A DNA stretch of 9,330 nt from Candidatus Kaiserbacteria bacterium (GTDB lineage: Bacteria > Patescibacteriota > Minisyncoccia > Phycocordibacterales > Phycocordibacteraceae), in contig JAHFMQ010000031.1 of NCBI GenBank assembly GCA_023267775.1, positions 1-9,330 on the forward strand, in the 5' to 3' direction. A model generated the notes under the pieces. That model searched no databases and was not told the origin of the DNA. It worked only from the letters and a program-made list of their open reading frames with translations. The position numbers were made by a program, and so were the translations under genes. Numbering within the stretch: the stretch's first letter is position 1; each line of letters begins with the position of its first letter. Of this stretch, positions 4,785 through 9,330 are shown piece by piece.

Positions 4785-7172
4785 TTATTTCAGGTATTCC
4801 GCCGCTTCCTCAGGAGTAAATAAGTCTGCTTTTGTGGTTTCGGGTAGATAGATGCGTCGGAGACCTTTCTTTAAGAAGAGTCCTTGTTTTGATTTGTAGA
4901 GCACGAGATTTTTTCCGGTGCGGGGATGTTTACCAATCTCTTTCACGACTTCAACGCCACGAGGCGGTTTCTTCGGTTCAGCAAGAAGCGCGAGCGCTTT
5001 GTCGAGTGTGATGGTGTAGGGATCACCGACCGCGGGTTTAAGAGAACGGAATTCGCCGTCACTACCAACGTATGGTCCAAATCTTCCAGTCGAAGCAAAC
5101 ACCGCTTTGCCAGTTGAAGGATGCATACCAAGTTCTCGCGGAAGCGAAAGATATTTGAGTGCGTCGGCGAGTGTAACCGTCGCGAGATCAGTGCCCGGTG
5201 GAATACTCGCACGCTTCGCAGCTTTTTTTGGACGACCCTTACCGCGTTTCTTTTTTCCTTTCACAGGTTCCTCGGCAGGTTTTTCTACAACAACTTCTTC
5301 CTCAAGTGCCATTTCAACGTAGGGTCCGAAGCGTCCGGTTTTTATAAAAATGGGCGCGCCGGTTTTCGGGTCATTCCCGATCGGTGTATCGTTCTTGAGC
5401 TCGGTGCCTTCTTCGGTGCGTGCGCCAAGACAGTCAGGATATCTTTTGCAGCTCATGAAAATGCCTCCGCGGCCAAGTTTGAATTCCATAGGACTTCCAC
5501 AAAGCGGGCAGGGGAATTCGCCCGGAGCATCCCCAAGGGACGTCGCTTTTGGAAGCTTATCTTTTGCACGCACAGCCTTTTCAAATGGGCCGTAAAATTC
5601 AGTCAATGTTTCGGTGTATCCGCGCTCGCCGCGTGCAATTTCATCAAGCTCATCTTCCATTTCTGCAGTAAATGTATCGCTCACATAGTGAGGAAAATGC
5701 TCTTCGAGCCATCCAGAGACCACCATGCCGGTGGCGGTTGGCTTCAGTGCGCGCCCAAGTTTCTCCACGTAGCCACGGTCCTGAATAGTCTTCATGATGG
5801 AAGCGTAGGTCGATGGGCGGCCAATACCACGTTTCTCGAGTTCTTTGATGAGGCCAGCTTCGGTATAGCGGTTCGGCGGTTCAGTTTGCTTTTCTTCAGC
5901 GGCAAGCGAGAGCAAGGTAAGCGGATCTCCCACAGCAAGTTTCGGCAGTTCAACATCCTCGCCGCGTGCGGCAGTATCGAGCGCAAGCCAGCCCGGGAAG
6001 AGCATGCGCGAACCATTTGCCGTAAAAGCAGGAATATCTCGATCAGCTTTGATTGAGACATTGGTGCGCATGATGCGTGCTGCAGACATTTGCGATGCGA
6101 GGGCACGTGTGCGAATGAGTTCATAGAGCTCCATTTCGTCCGGTGTGTGGCCGGCGCGCGTATGCGAGGGGTCGGTGGGACGTACGGCTTCGTGAGCTTC
6201 CTGAGCATTCTTGCTTGTCGTTTTATATGCGCGCACTTCAAGATATTCTTTTCCGAATTGTTTCTCGATAATGCCCGCCATTTTTGCGACTGCTTCTGCG
6301 CCGAGATTTACCGAATCGGTACGCATATACGTGATGTGACCGGCTTCATATAGTTTCTGCGCGGCGCGCATCGTACGGGACGGTGCGAACCCGAGTCGAG
6401 TCGATGCCGTCTGCTGGAGAGTGGATGTGGTAAACGGTGGACGAGGATTGCGCTCCTCGGACTTTTCGGTGATATCAGCGACACTCCATTTCGCACTTCT
6501 GCCAGCCTCCACTATCCGATCAGCTTCTTCTTTTGTTGACGGTTGTTCGGTGCAGGTCGTGTTTATATCACCAGACTTCGATTTAAATAGTGCCGAGAGC
6601 ACGAAATACGTTTCCGGTATGAAAGATTTTATTTCGCGTTCACGTTCGGCAAGTATGCGCAGCGCAGGGGATTGCACGCGTCCTGCCGAAAGTCCATAAC
6701 GAACTTTTTTCCAAATGAGCCCTGAGAGATCGTATCCGACGATGCGATCAAGCACACGCCGCGCTTCCTGAGCCTGGCGAAGATGCTCGTCGATGATGCG
6801 CGGATGTGAGAGTGCCTCCTCAATGGCCGCTTTGGTGATTTCGTGGAACACGACGCGCTTCGGCTTTTTCAAACCCGTAACCTCTTTAATGTGCCACGCG
6901 ATAGCTTCACCTTCACGGTCTGGGTCGGTTGCGAGGAATATCTCACCAGCTTTTTCCGCCGCGTTTTGAATTTTCTCAATGACTTCGCGTTTTTCAGCGG
7001 GGATGACGTAGCGCGGGACGAAACCTCCCTCGATATCGACAGCGTCTTTATTGCTCTTCGGTAAGTCGCGGACATGCCCAACCGAAGCGAGGACGGTGTA
7101 GTCCTTGCCAAGATAATGTCCGATGGTTCGGGCTTTGGTCGGGGATTCGACGATAAGTAATCGCTTAGCCAT
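4785..7172 (-). CDS. topA: DNA topoisomerase I (type IA)
   Basis: This enzyme relaxes negatively supercoiled DNA by cutting one strand and passing the other. The 795-residue product has the Toprim domain with Glu9 in IVESPTKA and DPDREGEA at 83-90. GLSAGRVQSPALR follows at 160-172, and the catalytic Tyr282 with Arg284 lies in GHITYMRTDS. EAHEAVRPT is at 325-333 and the GIGRPSTYA motif at 449-457. One four-cysteine zinc finger uses Cys555, 558, 575 and 581. The C-terminal part has two topoisomerase repeats containing GRFGPYV at 613-619 and 696-702, separated by a strongly basic linker at about 629-656 with an AT-hook-like core (RGKGRPKK). The length is normal for bacterial TopA. The start is the only ATG before the Toprim motif. 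It is followed by rel on the same strand. Confidence 0.97.
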   Translation of the reverse strand: MAKRLLIVESPTKARTIGHYLGKDYTVLASVGHVRDLPKSNKDAVDIEGGFVPRYVIPAEKREVIEKIQNAAEKAGEIFLATDPDREGEAIAWHIKEVTGLKKPKRVVFHEITKAAIEEALSHPRIIDEHLRQAQEARRVLDRIVGYDLSGLIWKKVRYGLSAGRVQSPALRILAEREREIKSFIPETYFVLSALFKSKSGDINTTCTEQPSTKEEADRIVEAGRSAKWSVADITEKSEERNPRPPFTTSTLQQTASTRLGFAPSRTMRAAQKLYEAGHITYMRTDSVNLGAEAVAKMAGIIEKQFGKEYLEVRAYKTTSKNAQEAHEAVRPTDPSHTRAGHTPDEMELYELIRTRALASQMSAARIMRTNVSIKADRDIPAFTANGSRMLFPGWLALDTAARGEDVELPKLAVGDPLTLLSLAAEEKQTEPPNRYTEAGLIKELEKRGIGRPSTYASIMKTIQDRGYVEKLGRALKPTATGMVVSGWLEEHFPHYVSDTFTAEMEDELDEIARGERGYTETLTEFYGPFEKAVRAKDKLPKATSLGDAPGEFPCPLCGSPMEFKLGRGGIFMSCKRYPDCLGARTEEGTELKNDTPIGNDPKTGAPIFIKTGRFGPYVEMALEEEVVVEKPAEEPVKGKKKRGKGRPKKAAKRASIPPGTDLATVTLADALKYLSLPRELGMHPSTGKAVFASTGRFGPYVGSDGEFRSLKPAVGDPYTITLDKALALLAEPKKPPRGVEVVKEIGKHPRTGKNLVLYKSKQGLFLKKGLRRIYLPETTKADLFTPEEAAEYLK

Positions 7173-7180
7173 TCGTTACA

Positions 7181-7210
7181 CTCATAGCGCGTATACCTAT
7201 ATATGGTCAA
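7181..7210 (-). promoter_or_regulatory. Promoter of topA
   Basis: On the - strand TTGACC (7205-7210) is a good -35 match. An 18-nt spacer separates it from TATGAG (7181-7186). The -10 box ends 8 nt before the ATG at 7170-7172, so the mRNA leader would be at most about 2 nt. The spacer is rich in alternating TA steps (ATATATA, GTATAC), which may matter for a supercoiling-sensitive topA promoter, but that is inference. Confidence 0.5.
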
Positions 7211-7235
7211 GCTCCCCTAACTTTATATTCGTTTA

Positions 7236-7330
7236 CCGGCAGGAAAGAAAATGAGCGCGCTCCAGGCCGCTAGGCGACGTTTCGTCGTACCCGAAGGGGT
7301 GCCAGGTACTCTCTTTTTCTTTCCTGTCGG
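7236..7330. repeat. 95-bp element with 20-bp terminal inverted repeats, after the EEP hydrolase gene
   Basis: CCGGCAGGAAAGAAAATGAG (7236-7255) pairs with CTCTTTTTCTTTCCTGTCGG (7311-7330) along all 20 positions, except one G.T wobble and one T.T mismatch. Inside lie CGACG-TTT-CGTCG (7274-7286) and ACCC-GAAG-GGGT, making a branched structure in RNA. It begins 1 nt after the stop of the EEP hydrolase gene (reading the - strand), so it could terminate or stabilise that mRNA. No T-run follows. A small miniature-transposon-like repeat is the alternative. I saw no clear target-site duplication. Confidence 0.5.
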
Positions 7331-7331
7331 C

Positions 7332-8117
7332 TCACTCTATTTCGACCCGAATGGGGTGGTGATCAGAGCCAATGGAGTCCGGCAAAACTTCCGCATTTTG
7401 AATTTTAAATGAGTGAGAAACCAGTATGTGATCAAGCTGGGAGCGGGAGAGCGGATGGGTCATTCCGCCCTTGAGCGCATTCGTTAATTCGTGTTCTATG
7501 AAACGCTGTTCAATCGTGGTGCGCTCGCGCTCATAGAAGGCGGCATCGCGTATATCACCCCCAAGAATCCAGTTCAGAATCGTGATATGCGGAGCTTCGA
7601 GGATATTGAAGTCTCCGCAGACGATCGTCGGTCGAGACTCATCCCGCTCAGCCATCGCGGTCTCGAATTCTTTCAAGCGCCACGTCGGGTGCATCAGCGT
7701 GAGATGCAAGTTAAATACACGAATCGACTTGCCGTGGATAGTGATGTCGGCGTACATATCCTTTCGATTCGCGATTTTAGTAAACAGTTTTGACGGCATG
7801 ATCCGGAAAAAAATTCGAGTCCGGAGCGGCAGTTGTGACCAGTAGTCTGAATGTACGATCTCGCCATGCGTGTCAATAGGATGTTTTGAAAGTATGACGA
7901 TAAAATTATGTACAAACTCATTTTTTATCTCCACCTCTCGTTCGCTCCGGAATATGATGTGATAGGGAAGTGTTTGGAGTCGTTTCAGAAAAATTTCAGG
8001 CACCTCTTGCAAACAGAAAATATCAAAATCGCTTTCCGAGATAAATGTAAATGCATGATCAAGCTCGCGATTGCGATAGAGCATATTCCATGAATAAATT
8101 TTTATTTTTTGTGCCAT
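7332..8117 (-). CDS. Endonuclease/exonuclease/phosphatase (EEP) superfamily hydrolase
   Basis: This is a metal-dependent phosphoester hydrolase of 261 residues with all the superfamily's active-site motifs. These are Asn11 in SWNM, Glu38 in LQEV, NLHL at 136-139 (His138), GDFN at 168-171, Asp229 in QLDHI and the final SDH at 251-253 in GSDHHPI. The superfamily includes exonuclease III-type DNases, phosphatases and sphingomyelinases, and the motifs alone do not tell the substrate. No signal peptide or membrane segment is seen, so it is probably cytoplasmic. The start codon lies inside the end of dprA (16-nt overlap). A Shine-Dalgarno-like GAGGA lies about 9 nt upstream of the ATG, unlike the first genes of the window's transcription units. 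This indicates translational coupling with dprA. Confidence 0.9.
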   Translation of the reverse strand: MAQKIKIYSWNMLYRNRELDHAFTFISESDFDIFCLQEVPEIFLKRLQTLPYHIIFRSEREVEIKNEFVHNFIVILSKHPIDTHGEIVHSDYWSQLPLRTRIFFRIMPSKLFTKIANRKDMYADITIHGKSIRVFNLHLTLMHPTWRLKEFETAMAERDESRPTIVCGDFNILEAPHITILNWILGGDIRDAAFYERERTTIEQRFIEHELTNALKGGMTHPLSRSQLDHILVSHSFKIQNAEVLPDSIGSDHHPIRVEIE

Positions 8118-8959
8118 GTTCCAAATTCCTCACTAATAAGTCCGCGAAGCTCAAGCGCAACGAGTGTCGTGAGAACTTCTCCCGCGGCGCCATCTGAACT
8201 CCGCAGAATTTCGTCGCGAGTTTTCGGTTCTTTAAGCATACTCCAAATTTGAAGTTCAGCATCCGTGAGATCGGTGGGCGCCGCGCTCGGCGAAGACGCC
8301 TCGCGCGGGGCAATCTTTAGCGCCTCCAGTATGTGGATAGGTTCGGTTACGAGCGTCGCGCCGAGTCGAATGAACAGATGCGGGCCGAATGCGTGCGGAT
8401 CCCCAATGCGGTGGGGAATACAGAGCAGTTCACGATTATATTCTCCCGCGAGTCGGGCGGTGATAAGTGTGCCAGATTTTTCACCTGCCTCAACCATAAG
8501 TACCGCATCACTTAATCCGACCATGAGGCGATTTCGAGACGGGAATTCTTTCAGCCATGGTTTATGCATAGGTTCTTGTTCTGATATAAGCGCCCCGCCT
8601 GCTTTGAGGATATTTTTAGAAAGTTCTAAATTAGTGCGTGGGCTGATGACTGAGTCGTCGAGACCCGAGCCAGGGATGGCGATAGTGTGGAGTCCTGCCG
8701 CAAGAGCCGCCTTGTGTGCGCAGGCGTCGACGCCGAGTGCGAGACCGCTCACGACCGACACGGGGTAGCCCGCAAGTCCGTGAATGAGTTTTTCACATGC
8801 TTCCTGCCCGTAGCGTGTCATTGCGCGTGAACCAACCACAGCAAGAAATTTTGTCCCAACAGCGGGCAGAGAGCCGCGAATCCAAAGCTTCTTCGGCAAC
8901 TGAGGTATTTCAAGCAATTGCTTCGGCCATTCTGTGCGCTTTAGTTCTCGAATGTCCAT
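8102..8959 (-). CDS. dprA: DNA-processing protein DprA (Smf)
   Basis: DprA binds incoming single-stranded DNA during natural transformation and loads RecA on it. The 285-residue product carries a Rossmann-like fold with VVGSRAMTRYG at 41-51. SGLALGVDACAHKAAL follows at 71-86, IPGSGLD at 95-101 and FPSRNRLMVGLSDAVLMVEA at 139-158. SGTLITARLA is at 162-171 and GPHLFIRLGA at 192-201. A C-terminal winged-helix DprA domain spans about 228-285. An N-terminal SAM-like domain is essentially absent, which is common in shorter DprA proteins. The only plausible start is ATG 8959, 6 nt after a TATACT -10 box. It is the first gene of a two-gene unit with the EEP hydrolase and diverges from serS. No comEC, comF or pilus gene is in the window. 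Confidence 0.95.
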   Translation of the reverse strand: MDIRELKRTEWPKQLLEIPQLPKKLWIRGSLPAVGTKFLAVVGSRAMTRYGQEACEKLIHGLAGYPVSVVSGLALGVDACAHKAALAAGLHTIAIPGSGLDDSVISPRTNLELSKNILKAGGALISEQEPMHKPWLKEFPSRNRLMVGLSDAVLMVEAGEKSGTLITARLAGEYNRELLCIPHRIGDPHAFGPHLFIRLGATLVTEPIHILEALKIAPREASSPSAAPTDLTDAELQIWSMLKEPKTRDEILRSSDGAAGEVLTTLVALELRGLISEEFGTWHKK

Positions 8960-8964
8960 AGGTG

Positions 8965-9041
8965 CAGTATACCCCGTGAGATATTTTGCCTTTTCTACGC
9001 ATTTCGTGACATGTAAAAATTTTATCTCACGGGGTATACTG
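8965..9041. promoter_or_regulatory. Mirrored divergent promoters of dprA and serS in a perfect 19-bp inverted repeat
   Basis: CAGTATACCCCGTGAGATA (8965-8983) is repeated exactly, inverted, at 9023-9041, with a 39-nt spacer. Each arm reads TATCTCACGGGG-TATACT towards its gene, placing a near-consensus -10 TATACT 6 nt before the dprA ATG and 8 nt before the serS ATG. Both mRNAs would have leaders of 0-2 nt. No convincing -35 is found at 16-18 nt. GTGACA at 9006-9011 lies 23 nt before the serS -10, which is too far. The identical upstream block may be an operator or an extended promoter core, so both genes would be co-regulated. Confidence 0.7.
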
Positions 9042-9048
9042 GCAGTAC

Positions 9049-9330
9049 ATGCTCGACATACATTTTATTCGGGAAAATGCCGACATCATTAAAGCCGGCG
9101 CGGCAAAGAAGCGGATTGATGCAGACATAGATCGCCTACTTGCGGTCGACGATGAACGCAAAACTCTCCGCCAGGAATTTGACGCAAAGCGTTCTGAACA
9201 GAACCGTAGAAGTTCTGAAATTCAGCGTGCAACCGGTAGCGAACGCGAGAAACTGCTTGAGGCGATGCGCCAGCTCAAAAACGGTATGAACGAGACAGAA
9301 GAGAAACTGAAAACCATTATGGTCGAATGG
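9049..9330 (+). CDS. serS: Seryl-tRNA synthetase, N-terminal part (cut by window end)
   Basis: The enzyme charges tRNA-Ser with serine. The 94 codons present encode MLDIHFIRENADIIKAGAAK, which matches the start of SerRS, then IDADIDRLLAVDDERKTLRQ. A charged heptad-like stretch continues to the window edge. This is the N-terminal antiparallel coiled-coil arm that contacts the long variable arm of tRNA-Ser. The catalytic domain lies outside the window. The ATG at 9049 is fixed by the family N-terminus and sits 8 nt after the TATACT box of the mirrored promoter. There is no Shine-Dalgarno sequence. Confidence 0.93.
   Translation, partial: MLDIHFIRENADIIKAGAAKKRIDADIDRLLAVDDERKTLRQEFDAKRSEQNRRSSEIQRATGSEREKLLEAMRQLKNGMNETEEKLKTIMVEW

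Noticed and set aside
5121..6056. Long + strand open frame of 311 codons antisense to topA
   Set aside because: It lies wholly within topA, whose motifs are complete. The translation has no recognisable domain and is a composition shadow of the real gene.
8265..8768. + strand open frame of 167 codons antisense to dprA
   Set aside because: It is a shadow of dprA with no domain-like features and no plausible promoter or start signal.
1..9330. CRISPR array or complete insertion sequence
   Set aside because: No regularly spaced direct repeats with unique spacers, and no transposase gene, are visible.

Overview
The window looks like a compact bacterial chromosome segment of roughly 50% GC. It most resembles Candidate Phyla Radiation (Patescibacteria, Parcubacteria-like) genomes. 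I infer this from short or abutting gene spacing, core housekeeping genes next to DprA, a shortened Rel, and many first genes whose -10 box sits 6-8 nt before the ATG (apparently leaderless mRNAs). No rRNA gene is present to fix the taxonomy, so the assignment is tentative.

Layout, left to right. (a) The last codons of a + strand gene overlap by 4 nt, tail to tail, with miaA (tRNA dimethylallyltransferase, - strand). (b) A divergent 2-Cys peroxiredoxin (+) carries an unusual N-terminal CxxC/HxH extension. (c) Positions 1614-1861 hold no gene. This GC-rich stretch folds into a series of strong hairpins between convergent transcription units. (d) On the - strand lie a complete tRNA-Leu(CAA) and, 13 nt downstream of it, a second tRNA-Leu(CAA)-like gene that lacks the whole D-arm. 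(e) parB (+) follows from a promoter that appears leaderless. (f) Its stop codon abuts the stop of a Rel/SpoT (p)ppGpp enzyme (-), which follows topA (-). (g) Positions 7173-7331 hold the topA promoter and a 95-bp element with 20-bp terminal inverted repeats. (h) An EEP-superfamily hydrolase gene overlaps dprA (both -). (i) dprA and serS (+, cut by the window end) diverge from a perfect 19-bp inverted repeat that supplies both -10 boxes.

Functionally the genes cover translation and tRNA maturation (miaA, tRNA-Leu, serS), peroxide defence, chromosome partition and topology (parB, topA), stringent response (rel), and handling of single-stranded or incoming DNA (dprA). MiaA and tRNA-Leu(CAA) may be connected: this tRNA has A36-A37-A38, the recognition feature of MiaA substrates.

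I see no CRISPR array, complete insertion sequence, phage gene or defence system. The less ordinary signals are the D-armless tRNA-like gene, the GC-rich hairpin module, the mirrored dprA/serS promoter, the recurrent leaderless promoter geometry, and accessory tails or domains on several housekeeping proteins.
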